Positions 17,959-27,649 are shown, counted from the first letter of the stretch. The stretch is DNA of 64,000 nt from JAGNRR01 sp965230665 (GCA_965230665.1 CBDDLM010000004.1:1860001-1924000), one strand, 5' to 3'. A program made the numbers and translations. Notes: generated by a model not told the origin, from the letters alone.

Positions 17959-19659
17959 ATGCGGCATTTCTTTTTCATAGTAATTATTTGTTTGGCAAGT
18001 TTGAGTGCCTCAGGGCAGCCCGATATTCAAAAGAGTATTCATATAACAGGTAAGCATTGCTGGGATGATTTTGGATATACTAATCCAATAGGTCCAACCT
18101 CTCATTTTTTGAAGATGTGTTACGTCCCTGGTGCAGGTTTATATGGTGTAACTGCTGAAAGAAATGCACTCATAAATAATCCCCCCAACTATTCAGAAGA
18201 CGATTTTCGTATTTACAGGATAGATCCTACTACCTATGATACACTTTGGAGCAAAGCTTATGGTGGTAGTAAAGATGAAAAGGTTGGTTTTTATCAGATA
18301 GAAGCTTTGCCCAATGGTCATATTTTAGTAGCAGGTGCTACACGGAGTTATGATCTAGATTTTGTGACTAATCCTGTTCAAGGTAGTACAGGTATATTCT
18401 TTATGGAATTGGATACGGCAGGAAATAAGGTACGGACCCGAATTTTAAACAGCAATGCGGGTGGCCCGTCAGGTACAACGATCCGAGATATGATTGTGGA
18501 CGGTCATGGTAATATTTATGCTATAGGTGATACGTGGCAAAACAATATGGATTTTGCTCATGTGAGCAATGGTAAGGATGGCTATGTAGTAAAACTAGAT
18601 AGTAATTTAAATACGGAGTGGACTCGTTTCTGGGTAGGTTATGGTAGCGATCAACCTGCTGGTTTAGGCTTTATTCATAATGGTAATATAGCAGTTACAG
18701 GTGTAACCAGTGATACAGGTACAACAGCTATGTTAGGTCACTTAAATCAGGGAATAGGTGAGTTGTTTATAGAGGCTTATAGTCCTCAGGGTGTAACCCT
18801 CTGGAAAAACCGTTGGGGTGGTAAGAATATTGATTTAGGTCGTAAAGTGGTGTATGGCCCCAATACGAATGATATTTATGTAATTGGTGAAACAATATCT
18901 GCTACAGGTGATATCGGCTATCATACGGCTAATGTGAGTGCGAGTGATACGAATGCTCTTGAGAATCAAAACCTATGGATTCTCAAACTAGATACTATGG
19001 GGAATTTAATACACTCTAAGGCTTATGGGAGTAAAACCTACGGTATATACCCACAGCAAGAAACGTATTACGAAGATGCTATTTGGTATGGTGAAAGTTT
19101 ATGGGTTATTGGTCAAAACTCTGGTGGTGGTGGTGATATTGATACCAATAATTATCAGGGAGGAGCGAATTTATGGTTTGGAACTTATGATAATAAGGCA
19201 AATTTAACCTCAAAACATACTTCTAAGGGAAACGGTAGCGAGGCGTTAGGGAATTTACTTGTGAAAGACGGAGGGTTATTGGCGTTGGGGAATAGTAGAA
19301 CAGGTGGTATCGTTCAAAATAACTTTAGTTGTGATACAGCAATAAAAGATTTCAGTTTTTTACTAGGAATTGTAGAGGCACCTTTAAGTGTTTCGAATAT
19401 TTCAAAAAAGCAATCCACTAATCTTTTCAGGTTATATCCCAATCCAAGTAGCAAAAAAGTTACGATAGAACTATTGCCTGTTGTTATCAATCGTTCAAAC
19501 AAACTATTGGTGGTTGATGCACAAGGTAAAAAAGTATGTACTCGAACACTTAAAGAAAAAAAATTAACCTTCGATTGTGCTCAATGGCCTGTTGGCTTAT
19601 ACTATCTCCGCTTACAATCTGATGATGAGGTGCAGGTACAAACCTTCCTAAAGCAATAG
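17959..19659 (+). CDS. T9SS-secreted beta-propeller protein, paralogue A
   Basis: A 566-residue exported protein with a signal peptide (about residues 1-19, ending SASG). The body contains repeated units such as LWSKAYGGSKDEKVG, GHILVAGATRSYDLDF, NIYAIGDTWQ and LWILKLDTMGNLIHSKAYGS, typical of SBBP/delta-60-like beta-propeller repeats in Bacteroidota surface proteins. The last 80 residues are a T9SS type A sorting domain (LFRLYPNPSSKKVTIEL to GLYYLRLQSDDEVQ). The next gene encodes a clear paralogue of the same layout. The function of this class (adhesion, binding, other) is not known. Confidence 0.85.
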   Translation: MRHFFFIVIICLASLSASGQPDIQKSIHITGKHCWDDFGYTNPIGPTSHFLKMCYVPGAGLYGVTAERNALINNPPNYSEDDFRIYRIDPTTYDTLWSKAYGGSKDEKVGFYQIEALPNGHILVAGATRSYDLDFVTNPVQGSTGIFFMELDTAGNKVRTRILNSNAGGPSGTTIRDMIVDGHGNIYAIGDTWQNNMDFAHVSNGKDGYVVKLDSNLNTEWTRFWVGYGSDQPAGLGFIHNGNIAVTGVTSDTGTTAMLGHLNQGIGELFIEAYSPQGVTLWKNRWGGKNIDLGRKVVYGPNTNDIYVIGETISATGDIGYHTANVSASDTNALENQNLWILKLDTMGNLIHSKAYGSKTYGIYPQQETYYEDAIWYGESLWVIGQNSGGGGDIDTNNYQGGANLWFGTYDNKANLTSKHTSKGNGSEALGNLLVKDGGLLALGNSRTGGIVQNNFSCDTAIKDFSFLLGIVEAPLSVSNISKKQSTNLFRLYPNPSSKKVTIELLPVVINRSNKLLVVDAQGKKVCTRTLKEKKLTFDCAQWPVGLYYLRLQSDDEVQVQTFLKQ

Positions 19660-19704
19660 GCACTTGCCTGATGAATCGTAGAAAACTTTCCTAATTATTC
19701 TTTT

Positions 19705-19734
19705 AACAAAAAACCCAAGAAATTGGGGTTGTTT
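19705..19734 (+). terminator. Probable terminator after paralogue A
   Basis: AACCCAA and TTGGGGTT flank a short GAAA loop with A-rich and T-rich sides. A very similar hairpin follows paralogue B at 21461-21486. Confidence 0.6.
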
Positions 19735-19763
19735 AAAATATGTTGTTGTTCTATTATTAATTA

Positions 19764-21455
19764 ATGATTATCTTTCATAACGTGCGGTATTTTATTATCC
19801 TCTTCGTTTTTCTATTTGCAGGTAGTGCCTCTGCGCAGCTACAGCTCACGCCTATTCATGATAAGTGCTATGATAATACTTTAGAGGTAGGTCCTGGCCG
19901 TATGTGTAAGCCCTTACCTAGCGGTGACGGTTATGTGTTAGTGGGAAGTAGTCGATTGGGTATAACTGATGGTAAAGCTCATCATGGTGTATTTAGTTCC
20001 AGTTGGAATCATGATGCTTACATTGCCATTTTGGATCATGATTTTAATGTTGTGCGTAGTAATATTTTTGGAGGCAGTCTATCTGGTGATGATGATGATT
20101 ATTTTACCGATGTATTTCCCCAAGCTGATGGAGGCTTTGTATGTTTTGGTCATGCAGAAAGTACTGATGGAGACATAGGAGCCACTTATGGTTTTACCGG
20201 TTTTGTTTTTAAAGTAGATAGTAATCTAAATAGGGTATGGAGTAGCCCATATAATAAATCTACTACAAGCATGAACGAGTCCGATTGTATTGCAAGCCGT
20301 TATGGTGGTTTTTATATGATCGGTAGTACACCAGGAGCGAGTGGAGATAATAATATAGATATAGATGGAGGCCCCATGACATTTGATTGGACCTTGATAA
20401 AATACGACACGGCTGGTCATGAAGTATGGGCTAAGGTATATGGTAGTACAAGCAATGAGGGCTATCGGAGTCAATTAGCGGAGGATAAAGCGGGCAATGT
20501 GTATATCATCGGTTACTCTTATGAGAGTGATTATGATTGTGTTTCGCAAGATACTAGTTGGCGTATGGGTTTACAGACTGATGAAGATATTTTTGTTTTA
20601 AAGTTAGATAGTGCAGGTAGTAGACTCTGGACTCAGAGCTATGGCGGTACACATAGCGGTAGTACATTTGAATCTCCTTTTTGTGCATTGTATGATAGTA
20701 TTCATAATGAGATATTAATAGGTGGCCAGAGCGATAGTAAGGATTTAACTTTTAGTAGTGCGCAGTATATGGCCGCTGATGCTTTTTTCTTGCGATTGGA
20801 TACGGCTGGTATTGTACAGCAGGTTCGTATGATCGGTGGTAACAATCTTGATCAGCTTAAACAGATAAGTCTGGGTCCATTACCCAATACTTATTTTTTA
20901 GGTTTGAGCACTCAATCCAATAATGATGGTGATATGGCGGGATATTTAGGGGGGGGGAGTGTCGATTTTTTTCTTTGTTTGATTGATCAACAAGGTGATT
21001 TTTTTATGAAATACGGGATGACCAATACATTTGGTGCTCGTTCGAGTTTTTCAAGTTTCAATATTCTTCAAGCAGAGGTAATTTTAGGTGCTGACTTTGG
21101 TCCACAGGCTGAACTGTTTTGTGATAGTATAAAACATGCTACCAACATTTATAAACCTGGTATTCGACGTTTACGTTTTGACCCTTTGAGTGTTAAGAAT
21201 ACAAATAGAGATAAAGTCAATATATCAATATACCCCAATCCTGTACAAGATCGTTTTTATATTGGCACAGATATAAACGCTCACTATACAGTTACTGTGT
21301 ACGATTTAAGTGGTAAGCGCTTGTTGGAAAGAAGCAAAGAAGAGGCATTGCAGGGTATCTCCATTGCTAATTTGAGTGCTGGAACCTATGTGGTACATAT
21401 AGCATTTTCAGACAGCCGGACTTCGGTTTATAAGAAGCTTATGCTTAATCCATAG
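19764..21455 (+). CDS. T9SS-secreted beta-propeller protein, paralogue B
   Basis: A 563-residue exported protein with a signal peptide (residues 1-24, ending GSASAQ). Repeats such as VWAKVYGSTSNEGYRSQLA, NVYIIGYSYESDYD and LWTQSYGGTHSGS mirror those of the preceding gene, so the two are tandem duplicates that have diverged. A type A sorting domain closes the chain (ISIYPNPVQDRFYIG to GTYVVHIAFSDSR). A run of nine G at 20949-20957 encodes Gly396-398; a one-base slip there would remove the sorting domain. No leader-sequence promoter of the TAnnTTTG type is visible, so it may be read through from paralogue A. Confidence 0.85.
   Translation: MIIFHNVRYFIILFVFLFAGSASAQLQLTPIHDKCYDNTLEVGPGRMCKPLPSGDGYVLVGSSRLGITDGKAHHGVFSSSWNHDAYIAILDHDFNVVRSNIFGGSLSGDDDDYFTDVFPQADGGFVCFGHAESTDGDIGATYGFTGFVFKVDSNLNRVWSSPYNKSTTSMNESDCIASRYGGFYMIGSTPGASGDNNIDIDGGPMTFDWTLIKYDTAGHEVWAKVYGSTSNEGYRSQLAEDKAGNVYIIGYSYESDYDCVSQDTSWRMGLQTDEDIFVLKLDSAGSRLWTQSYGGTHSGSTFESPFCALYDSIHNEILIGGQSDSKDLTFSSAQYMAADAFFLRLDTAGIVQQVRMIGGNNLDQLKQISLGPLPNTYFLGLSTQSNNDGDMAGYLGGGSVDFFLCLIDQQGDFFMKYGMTNTFGARSSFSSFNILQAEVILGADFGPQAELFCDSIKHATNIYKPGIRRLRFDPLSVKNTNRDKVNISIYPNPVQDRFYIGTDINAHYTVTVYDLSGKRLLERSKEEALQGISIANLSAGTYVVHIAFSDSRTSVYKKLMLNP
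20949..20957 (+). repeat. Nine-base poly-G tract inside a T9SS cargo gene
   Basis: G9 encodes Gly396-Gly398 in paralogue B (GYLGGGSVDFF). It is the longest G/C homopolymer I noticed in the window; others reach seven. Confidence 0.9.
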
Positions 21456-21460
21456 CAGCC

Positions 21461-21486
21461 AAAAAACCCAAAAAATTGGGGTTGTT
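21461..21486 (+). terminator. Probable terminator after paralogue B
   Basis: AAAAAACCCAAAAAATTGGGGTTGTTT forms a short CCCAA/TTGGG stem between A-rich and T-rich arms, close in sequence to the hairpin after paralogue A. Confidence 0.6.
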
Positions 21487-21532
21487 TCGTAAGAGCTGAG
21501 GTTCTACTTTCATTTTTATAAAACCTACTATT

Positions 21533-24500
21533 ATGAAAAACCACCTACTACTTGTATGTTGTGCGCTTCTATGCACAGCAGCCAGCATGGCACAGTCTAT
21601 AACCGCTTTATCACCCTGGGACTCTCTTTTGTACAAAGGCGATCAGTTTTATAGCCTAGCAAACGATACCAATGAATCTAGCGGACGAAATGCATACAAG
21701 CGATGGAAAAACTTTTGGAGTACACGCGTAAACGAATACCCGGATGCCACGAATGATTTTTACTCAGGCTACTATAAAGCCCTAGCAACTGCTTTAGATA
21801 CGGTCATTAATCAGCAACAAATAGGTTGTCATCCTGCTGGCCGATATCAGAACTACTACCATGGCGATTGGGAGCTGGCAGGCCCGCTTAATATGCCCGG
21901 TCAAAACCAAGGTTTTGTAGAAGCCCTTTGGGTAAACCCTACTACCAATGTAAACAACCCAGAAATACTGGCTGGTGTACAAAATGGGGGTCTATGGAAA
22001 AAAGAAGCCAATAGCAATAGCTGGCGTTGCCTTACAGATAATAGCCCCAACCTACTCGGTACTTTTTCTATATCCTCTATAGCGGTCAATCGGGCCAACT
22101 ATAACCATATTTATATAGCCTGTAATGTAAGCAACCCCCACAATAGAGGCTATGGTTTTGGTGTATATTATACTACCGATGGTGGGCTTACCTGGCAGCA
22201 AGATGCAGGCTTTGCAGCCCTAGCCCCTACTTGGCCGGGGCATACGCCTATTACCACGGTTCTTAAGTTTAACCCACACAATGGGAGTGAGCTTTTTGCA
22301 CTATGTGGGCAAAAAGTATTGCTAAAGGTAGGTGGTCAATGGTCTGATTTGGGCTTGCCAAACATCAGCTTACAAGCAGTAGATGGTTTACTTACCGATC
22401 TAGAGTTTCACCCCACTGATCCTACTAAGTTATTTGTAAGTGCTGGTTCTTTTGGTTGGGGAAACCCAAGCTATAGAGGTGAGCTATGGGCTTATGATCG
22501 AAGCATAACAAGCTGGAGCGAGTTTACCCTTGATGTAAATACCCCTGGAGGTGCGTTTAATACCATTACAGGTGGCACGCCCGGTGAACCCTATATACGG
22601 AGCTATGCCATCTTTATGCATCCAACAAATAATCATTTATATATGATGGTGGGTAGAGAAGATAATTTTGGTAGGCAAAGTATGCTGGTGCGTTATCATA
22701 CCACTACTGCCAGCTGGAGCCTGTGTAACGATTATACGGGCTTGCCTTATAATGAATTTCCTAGACCCCGCTGGTTTAATACCTATCAGTTTTCTCCTAC
22801 CAATCCAAACATATTTTATGGTGGAGCAGTTAAGCATTACACCTATATTGCAAATAATGCGGCTGGTTCTTCTTACAGCAGGGTGCGTACGAGTAATGCA
22901 CTACAGCACGATGATTTTAGGTGTACTTACATTATGCGCTCCTTACCTAGCACCAATGGCAGCAGAGATGTGGTGGTGTTTGGTAATGATGGAGGTATTA
23001 GTATAAAAAAAGATTTTAAAGACCCAATAACGCATGGGCAAAATATGCTAGAGGTAGTACCACATGAAAACTTTGCGACCACACAGTGGAATGGCTTTGA
23101 CGTAAGCGAGCAGGATAAGTTAATAGCTGGTGGTGTAATGCACAATGGGATGTTCACTTTTGATAAAGATTTAGCAGTACCATGGGTACATGAGCATTGG
23201 GGCGATGGTTATAATGCTGAGTTTGACAAAGCAAACCGCCGGGTGGTGTATGGTGCATTTAACGAGCCCGGCCTCAATACTAAAAGTTTTGATGCAGGCC
23301 CTTGGGTGCTCATGCCCAATCCGGCTGCTCTTGATAATTTCTTCTTAAACAATAGACCCATTGAGGTAGTGGAACGAACTAACGCCTATATGATAGGGCA
23401 TAGTGAAGTATGGACCGATCCTACTACTTATACCTCTTCCTTTGGAGATGGCAATGGTACATTTCCACAACCCTTTTGGAATAATCAGTATGGTAAGCTG
23501 CGCAAGTTTAAGCTTGATGAGGATGCTAGCCACGGTTTTTTTGCCTTTGGAGGTAAGAATACCAGACAACGATTCGTACAAAAAACAGGTGCTAGTTATG
23601 AAGATATTACGCCTCTGGCAGTGTTTGACCCTACTGATCTTAAGGGGGGTAATGAAATTACCGCGCTGGTTATGGATCCTAAGGACTCTCTGGTATGTTG
23701 GATAGGCCTAGGGGGTATAGGGGCTTATGGACCCATACCAGGCTGTAGCCCCTATAATAGAGTGCTAAAATATGATGGAAATATTCTTGGACCAGTATCA
23801 ACCCGTTGGCAATGTATCTCTGATGGTTTACCCGTGATGGGTGTTAATGCGCTGGCTTATGTAAATGGCACGGACGATGTAATATATGCAGGTACTGATG
23901 TAGGAGTATTTGTATATGTAAAAGGGCTCAATAGATGGGAGCCATTTAATATGCGCAAGGAGGCACATTGGAATGGGGTAAACAACGATAGTAATTATTG
24001 CGTACCGCCTTTCTTGGTCATGGATTTAGACATTAACTATTGCGAACAAAAAATATATGCCGCTACCCATGGGCGGGCCGTTTGGAAATCAGATTTGGGT
24101 ATTACCCACACACGCTACGCCGAAATTATACCAGCTAATACCACGGTTGTGTGGGATGCCTCTAAGTATGTAGAGGGCGATGTACTTATAGAACGTGGTG
24201 CCACATTAAGGATTACTGGTACAGTAAATAATGCTGTAAATCATGACTATAGTACGGTTATTCATATGCCCAAAAATGCTAAGATCGATGTAGAGCAAGG
24301 TGCTAGACTAGAAATTAATAATGCCACACTTACACAAAGCTGTGGCGAACAATGGGATGGTATTTATTTACATGGCGATATTACCCAGCCTCAGGTCCCT
24401 TCCTTCTTAGGCCTCGACCCTGCCCATGGGCAACTTGTAATAAATGGTGGCCGCATAGAGCGAGCTCATGATGCGATTAACAATTTTGGTGGCAATGCCC

Positions 24501-26734
24501 AAGGCTGGGGGAGCAATACGGGTGGTGTAATTGAAGCAACCAACTGTTTGTTTTACAATAACTGGCGTGCCGTACAATTTCATAAGTACGGTACCCAAAC
24601 TGGGGGTAGTATAGATCGTTCTTTTTTTACGCTCTGTGATTTTGTGATTGATGACGATGCCATCGATGATTTTATTGTACAGTTTACCATGTGGGGTGTA
24701 GAGGGTGTACGTCTTAAGGCGTGCAACTTTCGAAATCTACAAGGTGATCATCTAAATCATGGCCATGCTCTTTATACTTTAGATGCATCTTATGATTTAG
24801 CAGGAGATGGTTTTGATTATGAACATGGAACGATTGAAGGCTTTCATGAGGCCGTAAAATCTACGGGTTATAGTTTGTCACCTATGTCGAATACCTACCC
24901 CATTCAAATACATGGTAATTTGTTTGATAAAAATGAGATTGGTATATACCTGAGTGAAATGTTTTTCCCTGCGATTAACAGTAATGCATTTAAAATAGGA
25001 GCTAATCAAACAGCTTTTCCTGTAGGACAACCTTATTATTCAATAGGAAGTAAACTAGTAGATGTAAGTCTGTTTGAATACTGTAGCAATACGCATACTA
25101 ATGACTATGGGCTGGATTATGTATACACTGCTGGTACAGAAGTGTATAACAGTGGTGCATGGCAACAAGCAATTCATAAAAACAGTTATCATAACTTGCT
25201 TGTAGGCAATGATGCGGCTTATACTTGTGGTAACGTAAAGAGAGGATCGGGCTTATATTATACTTGTAATTATAATAGCGATAATACGGGCTGGGACTTT
25301 ATATTTCAGGCCAATCCTATTATAGGGCATCATCAGCGACTGTGGGGTAGCAATCCATCTTCTGGGAATACGTTTACCTATAACGCTAATTTATCTACTC
25401 AACACTGGCAGCATATTGGAGGGAATTCAAAGATCGACTATTGGCATTCCATGCTCGTTACGCAAGAGCCTACGGTGCCCAGTGTATGGTTGTGGAATCC
25501 TGTTCCAACCAATATGAATGCACCAGACTGTGAGCGGGAGTTTTGCAGTGATGTGCACAAGAAAATAGCCTCTACAGGCGGTTATGGGCAGAGTGAGTTA
25601 CAGGCAAGGCTTGATGAATATGCCGTGCTTGAAACAAATTATAATAGTGCTAAGGCTACCTATGACTTACTCATAGATGATGGTGATACTCCGCAAACTG
25701 AGATCGATATTGAAAATAGTAACTCTTCTGACATGATGCAAATTAGAGCGGAGATGTTAGCAACATCACCCTATGTATCACAAAAAGTGCTTATGAGTTT
25801 AGCAGAAAAAGATATTTTAACGCATGCTATATTTCTAGAAATCTTATTGTCAAACCCCGAGGCAACACAGAGTGAGTCCTTCTTAGAGTATCTGCAGTTT
25901 GAAGCTCCTAGTCCGTTACCACAGTATATGATTGGCTTAATACGAGCATCATGGAGTGGAAGTAATGCAAGAACTGGTTTGGAGCTTAGTATGGCAGAGT
26001 TTCTTACGAAGATGACAAAACTGCGTAATGAAATTTATCTTGTATATGCGACCGATGAAGTTCTTCGAGATGAAACTCAGGCGTTTATCTGGTTGCAAAA
26101 ATTGCCAACATTAAAGGGTCAGTATCAATTCATTGAGCATTGGTTAGATGAAGGTAATGTAACGCAGGCAGAGACTATCTTACTCAACTTGCCAAGCCAG
26201 TGGGAGATGAACGAACAGGAATTTAAGGATTATACCTCCTATGTACAATTGTTTAACTTTAAGAAGTCTCTTAAAGAGAATAATATGGATATTTCACAGC
26301 TAAGTGAAACAAAGAAGAATGAGCTTAAAGCAATTGCTGATTTAAGTGACTTTAGTACGGGTAGAGAAATGGCTAGAAATGCACTCTGTTTCTTTTATCA
26401 TATTTGTTATCCTGCTATTCAAAACCCCTACAGCCAATCTAGTAATAAGACGATTCGTGATGTTAAAGGGAATAATGAGGAATCTAATTTGAGGGTATAC
26501 CCAAATCCAGCCAAGGACCATGTTACTTTTGAATTCATAAACCCAGATATAAGGTGCAACGATTGTAGTATTTTGGTTACTGATTTGCAAGGACGTTCTG
26601 TTTATGAGGGCAAACTGGATGCACTAAGTCATCTGCATATTTGGGATACAAGAGAAGTACCTGCTGGAGCGTATATTTATCAAGTTAAAACGAATTTATC
26701 TGTTCAATCTGGTAAGTTGATCATAACAAAGTAG
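21533..26734 (+). CDS. Giant T9SS-secreted beta-propeller/beta-helix protein
   Basis: A 1733-residue exported protein. Signal peptide: residues 1-21. Residues about 120-870 form VPS10/sialidase-like beta-propellers, with Asp-box-like units such as GVYYTTDGGLTWQ and ILAGVQNGGLWK, and ends ATHGRAVWKSDLG. Residues about 870-1340 read as a right-handed parallel beta-helix (VLIERGATLRITGTV, AKIDVEQGARLEINNATL, NCLFYNNWRAVQF, NEIGIYLSEM). About 1360-1640 is alpha-helical and charged. The last 85 residues are a T9SS type A sorting domain (LRVYPNPAKDHVTFEF to GAYIYQVKTNLS). No catalytic site could be assigned with confidence. It has its own terminator at 26756-26781. Surface adhesin or glycan-binding roles are possible but unproven. 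Confidence 0.85.
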   Translation: MKNHLLLVCCALLCTAASMAQSITALSPWDSLLYKGDQFYSLANDTNESSGRNAYKRWKNFWSTRVNEYPDATNDFYSGYYKALATALDTVINQQQIGCHPAGRYQNYYHGDWELAGPLNMPGQNQGFVEALWVNPTTNVNNPEILAGVQNGGLWKKEANSNSWRCLTDNSPNLLGTFSISSIAVNRANYNHIYIACNVSNPHNRGYGFGVYYTTDGGLTWQQDAGFAALAPTWPGHTPITTVLKFNPHNGSELFALCGQKVLLKVGGQWSDLGLPNISLQAVDGLLTDLEFHPTDPTKLFVSAGSFGWGNPSYRGELWAYDRSITSWSEFTLDVNTPGGAFNTITGGTPGEPYIRSYAIFMHPTNNHLYMMVGREDNFGRQSMLVRYHTTTASWSLCNDYTGLPYNEFPRPRWFNTYQFSPTNPNIFYGGAVKHYTYIANNAAGSSYSRVRTSNALQHDDFRCTYIMRSLPSTNGSRDVVVFGNDGGISIKKDFKDPITHGQNMLEVVPHENFATTQWNGFDVSEQDKLIAGGVMHNGMFTFDKDLAVPWVHEHWGDGYNAEFDKANRRVVYGAFNEPGLNTKSFDAGPWVLMPNPAALDNFFLNNRPIEVVERTNAYMIGHSEVWTDPTTYTSSFGDGNGTFPQPFWNNQYGKLRKFKLDEDASHGFFAFGGKNTRQRFVQKTGASYEDITPLAVFDPTDLKGGNEITALVMDPKDSLVCWIGLGGIGAYGPIPGCSPYNRVLKYDGNILGPVSTRWQCISDGLPVMGVNALAYVNGTDDVIYAGTDVGVFVYVKGLNRWEPFNMRKEAHWNGVNNDSNYCVPPFLVMDLDINYCEQKIYAATHGRAVWKSDLGITHTRYAEIIPANTTVVWDASKYVEGDVLIERGATLRITGTVNNAVNHDYSTVIHMPKNAKIDVEQGARLEINNATLTQSCGEQWDGIYLHGDITQPQVPSFLGLDPAHGQLVINGGRIERAHDAINNFGGNAQGWGSNTGGVIEATNCLFYNNWRAVQFHKYGTQTGGSIDRSFFTLCDFVIDDDAIDDFIVQFTMWGVEGVRLKACNFRNLQGDHLNHGHALYTLDASYDLAGDGFDYEHGTIEGFHEAVKSTGYSLSPMSNTYPIQIHGNLFDKNEIGIYLSEMFFPAINSNAFKIGANQTAFPVGQPYYSIGSKLVDVSLFEYCSNTHTNDYGLDYVYTAGTEVYNSGAWQQAIHKNSYHNLLVGNDAAYTCGNVKRGSGLYYTCNYNSDNTGWDFIFQANPIIGHHQRLWGSNPSSGNTFTYNANLSTQHWQHIGGNSKIDYWHSMLVTQEPTVPSVWLWNPVPTNMNAPDCEREFCSDVHKKIASTGGYGQSELQARLDEYAVLETNYNSAKATYDLLIDDGDTPQTEIDIENSNSSDMMQIRAEMLATSPYVSQKVLMSLAEKDILTHAIFLEILLSNPEATQSESFLEYLQFEAPSPLPQYMIGLIRASWSGSNARTGLELSMAEFLTKMTKLRNEIYLVYATDEVLRDETQAFIWLQKLPTLKGQYQFIEHWLDEGNVTQAETILLNLPSQWEMNEQEFKDYTSYVQLFNFKKSLKENNMDISQLSETKKNELKAIADLSDFSTGREMARNALCFFYHICYPAIQNPYSQSSNKTIRDVKGNNEESNLRVYPNPAKDHVTFEFINPDIRCNDCSILVTDLQGRSVYEGKLDALSHLHIWDTREVPAGAYIYQVKTNLSVQSGKLIITK

Positions 26735-27034
26735 GTTTTATTAAAAGTTTCAGCTAGAACGGGAAGCTTGCTTCCCGTTCTCTGTTTCTTGAACCGAACC
26801 TTCACATTGTTAATACCTAAATATATAATACGCTAGTGTCAATAATATGTGAGTGAAAGTGTTATTTACTTTTATCACTTTAAATTTCTTTAATAGTGCT
26901 CCAACGCTATATTTACACTTCATAATTTTAAAAAGGCGAGTGCGAGGCGTCCTGTAGATTTTTTCATTTTGTTTCTAAGGTAGAAATGAAAAATTTACGT
27001 TGCTTTGCGATTCGTTCACAAATGAAAAAATAGC
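26735..27034. other. Intergenic region before efp
   Basis: A 300-base AT-rich gap. It contains the strong terminator hairpin of the upstream gene at 26756-26781 and the promoter region of efp; TTgcTTTG at 26999-27006 is a one-mismatch -7 candidate. I see no further gene. Confidence 0.4.
26756..26781 (+). terminator. Terminator hairpin of the giant T9SS gene
   Basis: A perfect 12-bp stem (AGAACGGGAAGC with its complement) and a two-base loop begin 22 bases after the stop codon. The T run after it is weak (CTGTTTCTT). Confidence 0.75.
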
Positions 27035-27601
27035 ATGGCTAGTACTTCAGATATTCGTACAGGATTAATCATTAAATTAGACGGTTCCTTATACTCGGTT
27101 GTTGAGTTTGGACAAAATAAGACAGCCAGAGCGGCGGCTAAAGTATGGGCCAAGCTCAAAGGGGTAGATAATAGTCGTACAATTGAACACACTTGGAACA
27201 GTGGAGAGAAAATTGACACGGTACGTGTAGAGAAAAAGGAATATCAATTCTTGTATAAGGATGATACAGGTTACAATTTTATGGATAATGAAACCTTTGA
27301 GCAAATTGTAGTGCAAGAAGAAATGATCGATGCGCCTCAATTTCTAAAAGATGGGCAAAACGCACACGTTCTTATGAATGGTGAGACGGAAAAACCCATG
27401 GGTGTAGAGTTGCCAGAAAAAATAGTTATGGAGGTTACATATAGTGAACCTGGTATGAAAGGTGATACGGCAACTAAAACATTGAAGCCAGCAACTGTTG
27501 AAACAGGTGCTAAGGTGATGGTTCCGTTATTCATTAATGAAGGTGAAAAAATCAGAATCAATACGAAGTCTGGTGAATATGTAGAACGTGTAAAAGAATA
27601 A
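27035..27601 (+). CDS. efp: Elongation factor P, Arg32 type
   Basis: A 188-residue EF-P, which rescues ribosomes stalled on polyproline. All three beta-barrel domains are present: KOW-like domain I (1-65), domain II with YQFLYKDDTGYNFMDNETFE, and domain III ending GEKIRINTKSGEYVERVKE. The domain I tip reads EFGQNKTARAAAKVWAKLKG, with Arg32 where E. coli EF-P has the modified Lys34 within PGKG. Arg32 factors of Pseudomonas and Neisseria are rhamnosylated by EarP; no earP gene lies in this window. The unlinked YeaZ-type and EpmA-type genes are also absent here. It precedes accB and accC, a common Bacteroidota order. Confidence 0.95.
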   Translation: MASTSDIRTGLIIKLDGSLYSVVEFGQNKTARAAAKVWAKLKGVDNSRTIEHTWNSGEKIDTVRVEKKEYQFLYKDDTGYNFMDNETFEQIVVQEEMIDAPQFLKDGQNAHVLMNGETEKPMGVELPEKIVMEVTYSEPGMKGDTATKTLKPATVETGAKVMVPLFINEGEKIRINTKSGEYVERVKE

Positions 27602-27611
27602 AAATTTTTGT

Positions 27612-27649
27612 ACCCCAACGGTATAATGAAAGGTCGGGGTGTGTTATAA
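27612..27649 (+). other. Hairpin and 7-codon ORF upstream of accB
   Basis: ACCCCAAC (from 27612) can pair with GTCGGGGT (to 27640), with one mismatch, around a loop that contains the ATG of a mini-ORF at 27626-27649 encoding MKGRGVL. The accB ATG follows 12 bases after its stop. A leader-peptide or structured-leader role is speculative. Confidence 0.25.
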
